Shown here in pieces: positions 1 to 9,056 of a stretch of 64,000 nucleotides of DNA (its first letter is position 1; every line of letters begins with the position of its first letter). Both the position numbers and the translations under genes were made by a program. This DNA is from Candidatus Tepidiaquacellales bacterium UBA2330. Its GTDB lineage: Bacteria; Bacteroidota; Ignavibacteria; Tepidaquicellales; Tepidaquicellaceae. The notes below the pieces were generated by a model that ran no database searches, was not told the DNA's origin, and saw only the letters and a program-made list of their open reading frames with translations. The stretch is from contig DDUU01000037.1 of NCBI GenBank assembly GCA_002344965.1, positions 82,283 to 146,282 of the forward strand, in the 5' to 3' direction.

Positions 1-1
1 A

Positions 2-1093
2 GATTTTCTGCCCCTGAAAAGAATTGATCACCTTGAGTTTTATTGCGGGAATGCAAAACAGTCTGCATTTTTTTATCAGTATGTAATGGGTTTTAAACTC
101 ACAGGTTACTCCGGACTTGAAACAGGAAACAGGGAAAAGACTTCTTACTTACTGGAGCAGGGTAAAATAAAATTTGTTTTGTCTTCACCGCTTACAGACG
201 ATAATTTTATAGCAGAGCATCATAAGAAACACGGTGACGGTGTCAGGGATATTGCAATGGAAGTGGATGATGCTACCAAATCATATTTTGAAACTACCAG
301 CCGCGGAGCAAAGGGAGTTCTCGAACCCACTGAATTCAAAGATGATAACGGTGTTATTATCAGGTCAGCTATTCAGACTTACGGAGATACAATTCATTCA
401 TTTGTCGAAAGAAAGAATTACAATGGATTGTTTATGCCAGGTTATGTCAGCGCTGAGCACAAAGCGGTTAAAGGAATCAAAGAAACTGGATTGAAAGCTG
501 TAGATCATATTGTCGGAAACGTCGAGCTTGGCACAATGAATGAATGGGTAAAATTTTACGCGCATACAATGGGGTTCAATCAGCTTATTTCTTTTGATGA
601 TAAGGATATATCTACGGATTACACAGCGCTGATGAGTAAAGTAATGCAGAACGGCACAGGTAAAATTAAATTCCCGATCAATGAACCGGCAAAAGGAAAG
701 AAGAAATCTCAGATCGAGGAATATCTGGATTTTTACAAATCAGCAGGAGCACAGCATATTGCAATGTCAACAGCTAATATACTTGAAACTGTTAATGAAC
801 TTAAGAGCAGAGGACTGGAATTTCTGACTGTTCCGACTACATATTACTCAGAGCTTGAAGAAAGAGTAGGAAAGATTGATGAAAATATTTCGGATCTGGA
901 AAAGCTCGGTGTGCTTGTGGACAGGGATGAAGACGGTTATCTGCTGCAGATATTTTCAAAACCGATAGAAGACAGACCAACGGTTTTCTTCGAAATAATT
1001 CAAAGAAAAGGAGCAAGGAGTTTCGGCAAAGGAAATTTTAAAGCGCTGTTTGAAGCGATTGAAAGAGAACAGGAACTGAGAGGAACCCTTTAG
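2..1093 (+). CDS. hpd: 4-hydroxyphenylpyruvate dioxygenase, 5'-truncated by window edge
   Basis: This enzyme converts 4-hydroxyphenylpyruvate to homogentisate in tyrosine breakdown, using Fe(II) and O2 in the cytoplasm. The frame is open from base 2, where it reads DFLPLKRIDHLEFYCGNAKQ, a typical HPPD N-terminal region, so the start codon lies before the window and the ATG at 86 is internal. The two vicinal-oxygen-chelate halves are visible. The expected metal ligands sit in VDHIVGN, in QHIAMST and in the Glu of FFEIIQRKG near the C-terminus. The gene ends with TAG and is followed by a short tandem repeat and a terminator. Family identity is firm; only the extreme N-terminus is missing. Confidence 0.95.
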   Translation, partial: DFLPLKRIDHLEFYCGNAKQSAFFYQYVMGFKLTGYSGLETGNREKTSYLLEQGKIKFVLSSPLTDDNFIAEHHKKHGDGVRDIAMEVDDATKSYFETTSRGAKGVLEPTEFKDDNGVIIRSAIQTYGDTIHSFVERKNYNGLFMPGYVSAEHKAVKGIKETGLKAVDHIVGNVELGTMNEWVKFYAHTMGFNQLISFDDKDISTDYTALMSKVMQNGTGKIKFPINEPAKGKKKSQIEEYLDFYKSAGAQHIAMSTANILETVNELKSRGLEFLTVPTTYYSELEERVGKIDENISDLEKLGVLVDRDEDGYLLQIFSKPIEDRPTVFFEIIQRKGARSFGKGNFKALFEAIEREQELRGTL

Positions 1094-1094
1094 T

Positions 1095-1151
1095 TAATTA
1101 CGAGTTTCGAATTACGAGTTTCGAATTACGAGTTTTAAAATACGAATTTTT
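1095..1151. repeat. Short tandem repeat built on ATTACGAGTTTCGA
   Basis: Directly after the dioxygenase stop codon the motif ATTACGAGTTT recurs about every 14 bases three times and then decays (TACGAATTTTT). Near-identical words occur inside the T9SS sorting domain of the repeat protein gene at about 29078-29103. This suggests a dispersed simple repeat rather than a local accident. Confidence 0.7.
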
Positions 1152-1221
1152 TAGTTTTAAAATTTTGTTTTTTGGTGATATTGAAAAAAAATCAGATCAG
1201 TAAATAATAAATTTAAAAATC

Positions 1222-1252
1222 AAAGGGCTTAAGAAAAATTTAAGCCCTTTTC
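1222..1252 (+). terminator. Rho-independent-type terminator after hpd
   Basis: A perfect 11-bp stem (1222-1232 with 1240-1250) encloses a 7-nt A-rich loop and is followed by a short T tract. It separates the dioxygenase gene from aspS. Confidence 0.75.
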
Positions 1253-1271
1253 AAATAATATAAAACAATTA

Positions 1272-3053
1272 ATGAATTTCAGGAAAAGAACTCACACTTG
1301 CGGAGAGCTGAATTTAAAAAATGAAAATGAATTAGTAACATTGAACGGATGGGTTTCAAAAAAAAGAGACCTCGGGGGATTGCTGTTTATAGACATTCGG
1401 GACAGATACGGAATTACCCAGCTTAAAGTGATTCCGGAAAATAAGGATATTTACGATACTGCTCTGAGGCTCGGTCAGGAATACGTCATTTCGGCAAGCG
1501 GTAAGGTATTAAAGCGAGAAAGCGTAAACAAAAATATTCCGACAGGCGAGATCGAAATAGAACTTAACGGCATAGAAATATTAAATGAATCGGAAGTGCC
1601 TCCGTTTGTAATTGAAGATGATGTAAAAGCGACTGATGAGCTCAGACTGAAATACAGGTACCTTGATCTGAGAAGAAAATCACTTACGGATAATTTTATA
1701 ATCCGTAATAAGACGTATCAGATTGTTCATAAATATTTTGAAAAACATAATTTCATAGAAGTTGAAACTCCGAATCTTATGAAATCCACTCCTGAAGGCG
1801 CGAGAGATTATCTGGTACCTTCGAGAGTGCATAACGGAAAATTCTATGCGCTTCCGCAATCGCCACAGATTTATAAACAAATTTTAATGGTATCAGGATT
1901 TGACAGATATGTTCAGATCTGCAAATGCTTCAGGGATGAGGATCTGAGAGCTGACCGTCAGCCGGAATTTACTCAGATAGATCTTGAGATGAGCTTCGTG
2001 GATCAGGACGATGTGTTTGAAATTGTCGAAGGTATGTTCTGTGAAATATGGAAAGAGATAAAAGGAATTGATCTGCCGGTAAGATTCAGAAGAATGTCAT
2101 ACGATGAAGCGATGAGCCAATACGGCACGGATAAACCTGACCTTAGAATCAAAGGGGATATGAAAATTGTTAACTTAACTGAAACCGTTAAAGGCTCAGA
2201 GTTTAAGGTTTTTAATGACGCAATTGAATCAGGCGGTATCGTCGCCGGAATAAAATTAACTTCAAAAGAAGTTTCCAGAAAAATCATTGACGGTCTTACT
2301 GAGTTTGTAAAAAAATCCGGATTCGGAGGACTGGGCTATCTGAAATTTAATTCTGACGGAACGGTACAGTCTCCGGTTGTAAAATTTCTGAATGAAAATA
2401 TTATAGAAAATATCAGAAAGGATTTTTCAGCTGAAGGCTCAGACACTGTATTTATTTTAAGCGGGGAAAAGATGAAGGTGTTTCAGACTCTCGGACAACT
2501 GCGTCTTAAACTTGCTGAAGATTTTGAGCTTACAGACAAATCGAAATATGAGTTTGTCTGGGTAATTGACTTTCCGCTTTTCAGGTATGAAGAAGATGAG
2601 AAAAGATTTTATGCAGAGCATCATGTCTTTACGATGCCAAAAGATGAATACTTAAAATATCTCGACAGCAGTGATGTAAAAGAAATTGAGAGCATACGCG
2701 CGAACTGTTATGATATGGTGTTAAACGGACATGAAGTAATTAGCGGCAGCATCAGGATACACAAACCGGAAATTCAGAAAAAAGTTTTTGACATAATAGG
2801 ATTAAGCGATGAAGAGGCGAAAATGAAATTCGGTTTCATTCTTGAAGCGTTCAGATACGGAGCTCCGCCGCACGGAGGAGCTGCTGTAGGATTTGACAGG
2901 ATCATTGCAATACTCTGCGGGCTGAATTCCATTACAGACACAATCGCTTTTCCCAAAACATTAAAAGCTTCTTCGCTGATGGATGAATGCCCGAGTGAAG
3001 TCAGTAAGGAACAGCTCGACGAACTGGGAATTGAGATAAGCCAAAAAAAGTAA
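1272..3053 (+). CDS. aspS: Aspartyl-tRNA synthetase
   Basis: This class II aminoacyl-tRNA synthetase charges tRNA with aspartate. The length of 593 residues is normal for the bacterial type. An N-terminal OB-fold anticodon-binding domain occupies roughly residues 1-105. Class II motif 2 appears as FRDEDLRADRQPEFTQ. Motif 3 is GAPPHGGAAVGFDR near the C-terminus, and the bacterial GAD insertion lies between them. No clear Shine-Dalgarno precedes the ATG, which is common in this bacterial group. Whether the enzyme is discriminating or also charges tRNA-Asn cannot be settled from the sequence alone. Confidence 0.97.
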   Translation: MNFRKRTHTCGELNLKNENELVTLNGWVSKKRDLGGLLFIDIRDRYGITQLKVIPENKDIYDTALRLGQEYVISASGKVLKRESVNKNIPTGEIEIELNGIEILNESEVPPFVIEDDVKATDELRLKYRYLDLRRKSLTDNFIIRNKTYQIVHKYFEKHNFIEVETPNLMKSTPEGARDYLVPSRVHNGKFYALPQSPQIYKQILMVSGFDRYVQICKCFRDEDLRADRQPEFTQIDLEMSFVDQDDVFEIVEGMFCEIWKEIKGIDLPVRFRRMSYDEAMSQYGTDKPDLRIKGDMKIVNLTETVKGSEFKVFNDAIESGGIVAGIKLTSKEVSRKIIDGLTEFVKKSGFGGLGYLKFNSDGTVQSPVVKFLNENIIENIRKDFSAEGSDTVFILSGEKMKVFQTLGQLRLKLAEDFELTDKSKYEFVWVIDFPLFRYEEDEKRFYAEHHVFTMPKDEYLKYLDSSDVKEIESIRANCYDMVLNGHEVISGSIRIHKPEIQKKVFDIIGLSDEEAKMKFGFILEAFRYGAPPHGGAAVGFDRIIAILCGLNSITDTIAFPKTLKASSLMDECPSEVSKEQLDELGIEISQKK

Positions 3054-3275
3054 ATACGGAAATTCAGGATTTTGAAACCTGAAAATTAAAGTTAGAAATA
3101 TCTGATGAGTTTGAAATATTTAACTTAAATTTGCTGAGCTGATCTCAGCTGAGTGTTATTTATAAGAAAGAATGTATTTTACAAATCTGAATTAAAGCCG
3201 GCTTTATAACTGCTAATCAGACAGCAGGTTATTTGCCGGGTTTCTTCATAATAATTATCTTAGTTAATTTACAGA

Positions 3276-6200
3276 ATGAAAAGACTTACTGAAATTAAGT
3301 TTTCCGGACTTTCCATAGAAGACGGACTTTCCAACAGTTCAGTAAGCAGCATAATTCAGGATCGTCTTGGATTAATGTGGTTTGGAACGCAGGACGGGTT
3401 AAACAGATATGACGGTTATGATTTCAAAATATACAGGAATGATATTCAGAATAAATTTAGTCTGATAAATAATTTTGTAAATGTAATCTGTGAGGACAAA
3501 GCAGGGAAGATATGGATAGGAACAGACGGCGGACTGAATATATATGACAGGGAAATGGACAATTTCAGAAAGACAGAAATTTCAGATCAGCTTAAAACAT
3601 CCGGACCTGTAATAATAAAAACTATTTTTGAAGACACAGATGAAAGACTCTGGATAGGAACTTACGGCAGCGGACTGATATGTCTGGATAAAGAAAGAAA
3701 TTTTGTAAAATGTTTCAAGCATGATCCTGAAAATAATACAAGTATAAGCGGTGACAGAATATCTTCAGTAGTACAGGACAGAGAGGGGACAATTTTTATA
3801 GGTACATGGGGAAAGGGATTGAATAAGCTTGAAAGCGGAAGTGATGTATTCAGGAGATATATAAATGAAGAGGATGATGACAGAAGTTTATCGGAGAATA
3901 AAGTTGATTCAATGTATTGCGACATGGAAGGTAATCTGTGGGTAGGGACGACAAACGGTCTGAACATGATGGGGAGGGGGGAAAACGGTTTTAACCGTTT
4001 TTCGCACGATGCTGCGGATGAATTTTCTCTGAGTAACAGACTGCTTTCTAAAATGTGCGAAGATAAAAACGGAAATCTCTGGATCGGTACGAAAGAAGGC
4101 GGAATAAATATTTATGACAGAGATAAAAACAGATTTTACCATCTTAAAAATGATAAGGATAATCCTTACAGTCTTGGAAATAATTCCGTGCTTGATATAT
4201 ACTGCGACCGTTCAGGTATAATCTGGCTCGGGACTTTCGGCTCCGGTCTGAGAATTTACAAGAACCGGTCTAAGAAATTTTATCACTTCTTTGAAAATAA
4301 ATCTGACCGGAATAGTTTAAGCAGTAATAAAATTTCATGCTTTGCTGAAGACAAAAATGGTAATCTGCTTATTGGTACCGCAGATAAAGGGTTCAATATT
4401 CTTAATCCTGCAGATTATAAATTCAAAAGATGCTCATTAATTAACAGAGATGATGCATTAACTGAAAATATGATCAACTGTATTGAAGAATGCAAAAACG
4501 GTTTTTACTGGATAGGTACTTCCGGTTCCGGACTTGTAAAATATGATCCCATCACTGATGAAATCCGGAATTACAGCTTTAAAAGAAGTGACGACTCAAC
4601 AAAAAATTATCTGTATATTTTTTCTCTTTATTCTGACGAAGAAGGTTTCATCTGGTATGGTACAGCAGGTAAGGGTATTTATAGATTTGACCCTGTCAGT
4701 GAAAAAGCTGTTCAGTATAGTTTAAATGCTGATAATGCAAATGACGACAGTGACAAGAGAATACGAAAAATTCTTCCCGGCTTCAAAAATAATCTGCTGC
4801 TCGGATCTACTACCGGAGGACTTTTGATATTTGATAAAGTAAAGAAGAATTTCAGACGATTTAAAAATAATCCGAAAGATCCGGGAAGTATCAGCAGTAA
4901 TTTTATTACAGATTTTCTGAAAGACAGACAGGGAAATTTATGGATAGGAACCTATGATTCAGGATTAAACATATTACCGCACGGATCAAAAAATTTTAAA
5001 AAAATTTCTACAAAAGACGGGCTTCCCAATAATACAATTAACGGAATTCTGGAAGATGATTCTGGGAATATCTGGATCAGCTCTAATAAAGGCATTTCAA
5101 AAATTAATCTGGAAAAAAATAAAATAATAAATTATGATGTGAGAGACGGATTGCAAAGTAATGAATTTAATCCATGGGCCTGTATTAAAATGAAAAACGG
5201 CGATCTGGTATTCGGAGGTATTAACGGATTTAATATCTTCAGAGCGGATGAAATTAATGACAATAAATATGTTCCCGAAATAATTATAACGGATTTTAAA
5301 ATTTTTAATAAGGAAGTAATACCCGGCGTTGCGGGTAGTCCGCTTTCAAAATCTGTTTCTGTTTCGGATGAATTAAACCTGACATATAAAGAAAGTGTTT
5401 TTTCTTTTGAGTTCTCATCACTGGATTTCAATATACCCGGAAAAAATATGTATGCATACAGAATGAAAGGATTTGATTCCGGATGGATTAATTCCGGCAA
5501 CAGAAGATTCGCTACTTATACAAATCTGGATGCAGGTGAATATGAATTCAATGTCATCGGATCCAATAATGACGGGATCTGGAATACAACAGGAAAATCA
5601 ATTAAAATTAACATCACTCCTCCGTTCTGGAAAACTAAATGGTTTAAATCACTTAGCGCATTAAGTCTTATCGCAGCTTCAGGCAGCGTTTATCAGAATA
5701 AGATTAACAGACTCAGGAAAGACAGAAAAGCTCAGGAAGAGTTTACAAAAAAACTCCTTGAGACACAGGAAAATGAAAGAAAAAGAATTGCCGGCGAACT
5801 GCACGACAGTATCGGGCAGGATCTTCTCATTTCAAAAAATAAACTCCTGCTAAGTCTGAATAATCCGGATGACAGTGAAATAGTTTTTAAAAATATTAAT
5901 GAAGTTACGGATGTAATTACCGATGCTCTGAAAAATGTCAGGGAAATTTCATATTCTATTCATCCCTATCAGATCGAACGTCTCGGTTTATCAAAAGCTA
6001 TAAGCTCAATAATCGAAAGACTCAAAGGAACTGCAGATATAAAGTTTACCTGCAGTATAGATAATATTGATAAAATACTTTTGCCGGAATCTGAAATAAG
6101 TATTTACAGAATAATTCAGGAATGTATGTCAAATATTATAAAACATTCAGGAGCAAATGAAGTAATTCTAAATATTAACAGAGGAGAAAATTTCATTACT

Positions 6201-6377
6201 ATACTGATCGGCGATGACGGTATTGGATTTGATAAAAATAAACTGATTTCCGAAAAAGGGAAGTACGGTTTCGGAATTCAGGGTATGCTCGAAAGGATCA
6301 GATTGATAAAGGGCGAAATGAATATTGAATCAGTTCCGGGCGAAGGAACAACATTAAATTTTAAAGTGCCGTTTTGA
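3276..6377 (+). CDS. Two-component sensor histidine kinase with propeller sensor and Y_Y_Y domain
   Basis: A 1033-residue sensor kinase. Residues about 1-640 are repeated WIGT/GLN blocks typical of two-component-regulator propellers, followed by a Y_Y_Y-type beta domain. One weak hydrophobic segment follows (SLSALSLIAASG, about residue 792). The kinase part is of the NarX/DegS (HisKA_3) type, with the phospho-acceptor His843 in AGELHDSIGQD and an ATPase domain ending in YGFGIQGMLERI. The response regulator 167 bases downstream is the likely partner. Oddly, no signal peptide precedes the propeller: an in-frame TAG at 3261 fixes the start close to 3276, although such propellers are normally periplasmic. 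The ligand is unknown. Confidence 0.9.
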   Translation: MKRLTEIKFSGLSIEDGLSNSSVSSIIQDRLGLMWFGTQDGLNRYDGYDFKIYRNDIQNKFSLINNFVNVICEDKAGKIWIGTDGGLNIYDREMDNFRKTEISDQLKTSGPVIIKTIFEDTDERLWIGTYGSGLICLDKERNFVKCFKHDPENNTSISGDRISSVVQDREGTIFIGTWGKGLNKLESGSDVFRRYINEEDDDRSLSENKVDSMYCDMEGNLWVGTTNGLNMMGRGENGFNRFSHDAADEFSLSNRLLSKMCEDKNGNLWIGTKEGGINIYDRDKNRFYHLKNDKDNPYSLGNNSVLDIYCDRSGIIWLGTFGSGLRIYKNRSKKFYHFFENKSDRNSLSSNKISCFAEDKNGNLLIGTADKGFNILNPADYKFKRCSLINRDDALTENMINCIEECKNGFYWIGTSGSGLVKYDPITDEIRNYSFKRSDDSTKNYLYIFSLYSDEEGFIWYGTAGKGIYRFDPVSEKAVQYSLNADNANDDSDKRIRKILPGFKNNLLLGSTTGGLLIFDKVKKNFRRFKNNPKDPGSISSNFITDFLKDRQGNLWIGTYDSGLNILPHGSKNFKKISTKDGLPNNTINGILEDDSGNIWISSNKGISKINLEKNKIINYDVRDGLQSNEFNPWACIKMKNGDLVFGGINGFNIFRADEINDNKYVPEIIITDFKIFNKEVIPGVAGSPLSKSVSVSDELNLTYKESVFSFEFSSLDFNIPGKNMYAYRMKGFDSGWINSGNRRFATYTNLDAGEYEFNVIGSNNDGIWNTTGKSIKINITPPFWKTKWFKSLSALSLIAASGSVYQNKINRLRKDRKAQEEFTKKLLETQENERKRIAGELHDSIGQDLLISKNKLLLSLNNPDDSEIVFKNINEVTDVITDALKNVREISYSIHPYQIERLGLSKAISSIIERLKGTADIKFTCSIDNIDKILLPESEISIYRIIQECMSNIIKHSGANEVILNINRGENFITILIGDDGIGFDKNKLISEKGKYGFGIQGMLERIRLIKGEMNIESVPGEGTTLNFKVPF

Positions 6378-6544
6378 AACACCTTCTCTTATCAGACACT
6401 TCTAAAACATTTATCTGCCGATAGTCTGATGATAATACAAAATTATTTTAATCCTGATTCACTGCAAAAAATAACAATTGAAGAATTAAACAGATGTAGG
6501 TATTTTAATTTTAAATTTTTCAAATCAATACTTATATTATACAG

Positions 6545-7201
6545 ATGGAAAAGCAGCTTGAAATTATCATGGCAGATGATCATCCTATTTTCAGAAACGG
6601 ACTGAAACAGATAATAGAAACTGATAAGAATATTGTTATTAAAGGTGAGTGTGACAACGGTTTGAAAGCACTGGAAATGATTGAAGAACTGTCTCCTGAC
6701 ATTGCACTGCTTGATATTGATATGCCGAAGATGACAGGTCTTGAAGTACTTAGAAAACTTAAAGACAGTAAAACAAAAATAATTTTTCTTACAATGTATG
6801 CCGAAGAAGATATTTTTGACGAAGCTATGAATCTCGGTGTCAAAGGGTATGTTCTCAAAGACAGTGCCGTTAATGATGTAATAAAATGTATCTGGTCAGT
6901 CTGGGAGGATAATTATTTTATCAGCCCTTCCGTTTCAAACTTTGCAGTTAACAGAAGAAAACGCCTTAATGAACTTAAAAGCAATACGCCTTCGCTTGAA
7001 AGTCTGACGCAGACTGAAAAGCGGATTCTTAAATTCATTTCTGAAAATAAAACAAGTAAGGAAATTGCCAGAGATCTTTTCCTGAGTCCGAGGACAATTG
7101 AAAATCACCGCACAAATATCAGTAACAAACTTAATTTAAGGGGAAGTCACAGTCTGATCAAGTTTGCTATCGAAAATAAATCCGTACTTTCGGACCTTTA
7201 A
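6545..7201 (+). CDS. NarL/FixJ-family response regulator
   Basis: A 218-residue DNA-binding response regulator. The receiver domain (about 1-120) has the acid pair Asp11-Asp12, phospho-acceptor Asp57 in LLDIDMP, and the conserved Thr and Lys in FLTMY and YVLKDS. The C-terminal LuxR-type helix-turn-helix reads LTQTEKRILKFISENKTSKE, followed by IARDLFLSPRTIENHR. It lies just after the HisKA_3 kinase on the same strand, so the two most likely form one phosphorelay. Target genes are not evident. Identity of the family is certain; the pairing is inferred from position. Confidence 0.95.
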   Translation: MEKQLEIIMADDHPIFRNGLKQIIETDKNIVIKGECDNGLKALEMIEELSPDIALLDIDMPKMTGLEVLRKLKDSKTKIIFLTMYAEEDIFDEAMNLGVKGYVLKDSAVNDVIKCIWSVWEDNYFISPSVSNFAVNRRKRLNELKSNTPSLESLTQTEKRILKFISENKTSKEIARDLFLSPRTIENHRTNISNKLNLRGSHSLIKFAIENKSVLSDL

Positions 7202-7399
7202 TATTACTTGATTATACAAACTGTTCATTTAATTTATATTTAAAAAATCAGAAGAGTTCCTCCCGGTTTAAGGATCTCTCAATTTCCTGCTCACTTAAAA
7301 TATAAGAATTAATCGATTTATTTAAAAAAATATAAGTGCTATCTTTACAGTCCAAAAACAATAGTAAACTTATAATTAAAAAACAAAAGGAGTTATAAT

Positions 7400-8725
7400 T
7401 TGAGCACATCAACATTAGATAATACAAAAGTACTTCCTTATAAAGTAAAAGATATTTCCCTTGCCGAATGGGGCAGAAAGGAGATAAGACTTGCCGAGGC
7501 GGAAATGCCGGGATTAATGTCAATAAGAGAAGAATACAAATCAAAGAAACCTCTGAAAGGCGCCAGGATTGCAGGATGTCTGCATATGACAATACAGACT
7601 GCGGTTTTAATTGAAACACTTAAAGATCTGGGAGCAGAAGTAACCTGGTCTTCATGTAATATTTTCTCAACACAGGATCACGCTGCAGCGGCAATAGCAG
7701 CAGCAGGAATTCCGGTATATGCATGGAAAGGAATGAATGAGGAAGAATTTAACTGGTGTATTGAGCAGACATTATTTTTCGGTGAAGACAGAAAACCTTT
7801 GAACATGATACTCGATGACGGCGGCGATCTTACAAATATGGTGTTTGATAAATATCCTGAACTCATTGCAGATATCAAAGGATTATCCGAAGAAACTACA
7901 ACCGGTGTGTTAAGACTTTATGAAAGAATGAAAAAAGGTACGTTGCCCGTTCCGGCGATTAACGTTAACGATTCGGTTACAAAATCTAAATTCGATAATA
8001 AGTACGGATGTAAAGAGTCATGTGTGGATGCTATCAGAAGAGCTACGGATATTATGATGGCCGGAAAAGTAGCAGTAGTCGCGGGTTACGGTGATGTGGG
8101 AAAAGGTTCGGCTCAGTCATTAAGAGGAGCAGGCGCAAGAGTTCTGATAACTGAGATCGATCCGATCTGTGCTCTTCAGGCGGCGATGGATGGTTATCAG
8201 GTTGTAACGATGGATGAAGCTGTAAAAATGGCTGATATATTCGTAACTGCAACCGGTAATTATAATATCATAACGGACAGACATTTCAAAGGAATGAAAG
8301 ATAAAGCTATCGTTTGTAATATCGGACACTTTGATAATGAAATAGATATGGCATGGCTGAATAAAAATTACGGAAATACAAAAGATACAGTAAAACCGCA
8401 GGTGGATCTTTATAATGTTGACGGAAAAGAGATCATAATTCTTGCAGAAGGAAGACTTGTAAATCTCGGCTGCGCAATGGGGCATCCTTCTTTTGTAATG
8501 TCAAACTCATTTACTAATCAGGTGCTTGCCCAGATCGAACTCTGGAATAATTATGCAAATTATGAAAATAAAGTATATGTATTGCCGAAACATCTCGATG
8601 AAAAAGTAGCAAGACTGCACCTTGAAAAGGTCGGCGCAAAACTTGAAACACTTACAAAAGAACAGGCTGAATATATAGGAGTGGATGTAGCCGGTCCTTA
8701 TAAATCCGACACGTATAGATATTAA
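7400..8725 (+). CDS. ahcY: Adenosylhomocysteinase
   Basis: This NAD-dependent enzyme cleaves S-adenosylhomocysteine to adenosine and homocysteine, removing the inhibitory product of methylation. The length of 441 residues fits. The substrate part contains AGCLHMTIQTAVLIETL. The NAD-binding Rossmann segment is VAVVAGYGDVGKGSAQSL, and the C-terminus ends in the family hallmark YKSDTYRY. The start is a TTG at 7400, chosen because a strong Shine-Dalgarno (AAAGGAG, 7386-7392) lies 7 bases upstream and the next Met is well inside the conserved protein. No SAH-type riboswitch was recognised upstream. Confidence 0.97.
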   Translation: MSTSTLDNTKVLPYKVKDISLAEWGRKEIRLAEAEMPGLMSIREEYKSKKPLKGARIAGCLHMTIQTAVLIETLKDLGAEVTWSSCNIFSTQDHAAAAIAAAGIPVYAWKGMNEEEFNWCIEQTLFFGEDRKPLNMILDDGGDLTNMVFDKYPELIADIKGLSEETTTGVLRLYERMKKGTLPVPAINVNDSVTKSKFDNKYGCKESCVDAIRRATDIMMAGKVAVVAGYGDVGKGSAQSLRGAGARVLITEIDPICALQAAMDGYQVVTMDEAVKMADIFVTATGNYNIITDRHFKGMKDKAIVCNIGHFDNEIDMAWLNKNYGNTKDTVKPQVDLYNVDGKEIIILAEGRLVNLGCAMGHPSFVMSNSFTNQVLAQIELWNNYANYENKVYVLPKHLDEKVARLHLEKVGAKLETLTKEQAEYIGVDVAGPYKSDTYRY

Positions 8726-8788
8726 AATATAAAATTATATAAGCTCTCAATTCTTTAATCAAAATTTTTAGATATAGAGAATTGATTT

Positions 8789-8861
8789 GCTGGTGTAGCT
8801 CAGTTGGTAGAGCAGCTGATTCGTAATCAGCAGGTCAGCAGTTCAAATCTGCTCACCAGCT
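8789..8861 (+). tRNA. tRNA-Thr (anticodon CGT)
   Basis: A 73-nt cloverleaf. The acceptor stem is GCTGGTG/CACCAGC. The anticodon stem GCTGA/TCAGC carries the loop TTCGTAA with anticodon CGT. The T-arm contains GGTTCAAATC-like GTTCAAATC, and the discriminator base is T. CCA is not encoded. Its 3' part from 8817 onward is the integration site of the island. Confidence 0.95.
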
Positions 8862-8862
8862 C
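8817..8862. other. Left attachment site (attL) of the island, within tRNA-Thr
   Basis: These 46 bases, covering the anticodon loop to the tRNA 3' end plus one base, recur exactly at 32222-32267. An integrase gene starts its 3' end 195 bases away. This is the standard layout of tyrosine-recombinase integration into a tRNA 3' end, where the element restores the tRNA. Confidence 0.9.
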
Positions 8863-8866
8863 TTAA

Positions 8867-8906
8867 AACCCTGATAAACATTGAGTTTGTCGGGGTTGTA
8901 TTTTTT
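8867..8906 (+). terminator. Terminator of tRNA-Thr on the island side
   Basis: A 13-bp stem (8867-8879 with 8885-8897, two G-T pairs) is followed by a T run. The stem resembles the terminator that follows attR at 32277, so the island appears to have supplied a replacement terminator for the tRNA it entered. Confidence 0.7.
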
Positions 8907-8914
8907 GATAATAA

Positions 8915-8936
8915 ATGTTAGCAGATATGTTAGCAG
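8915..8936. repeat. Left subterminal direct repeat, possible integrase arm site
   Basis: ATGTTAGCAG occurs twice, 2 bases apart (8915-8924 and 8927-8936), 53 bases inside attL. The same double motif lies about 90 bases inside attR (32109-32130). The position fits arm-type binding sites of a tyrosine recombinase; that role is inferred. Confidence 0.55.
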
Positions 8937-8982
8937 TTTTTAATCCTCAAAATTGATTTATTCGATTTATATAAGCACAAAA

Positions 8983-9016
8983 AAACCCTGATAAACTTTG
9001 TGTTCGTCAGGGTTTA
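8983..9016 (-). terminator. Terminator of the integrase gene
   Basis: The stem AAACCCTGA/TCAGGGTTT (8983-8991 with 9007-9015) is followed, read on the minus strand, by a run of eight T. It sits 41 bases after the integrase stop codon. Confidence 0.7.
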
Positions 9017-9056
9017 ATATATTTGCTTACGGATATGAAGTTTTTTCAAGCCGATT

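Noticed and set aside
7202..7399. Riboswitch (SAH or SAM type) upstream of ahcY
   Set aside because: No recognisable conserved core or pairing pattern; only a Shine-Dalgarno is clear.
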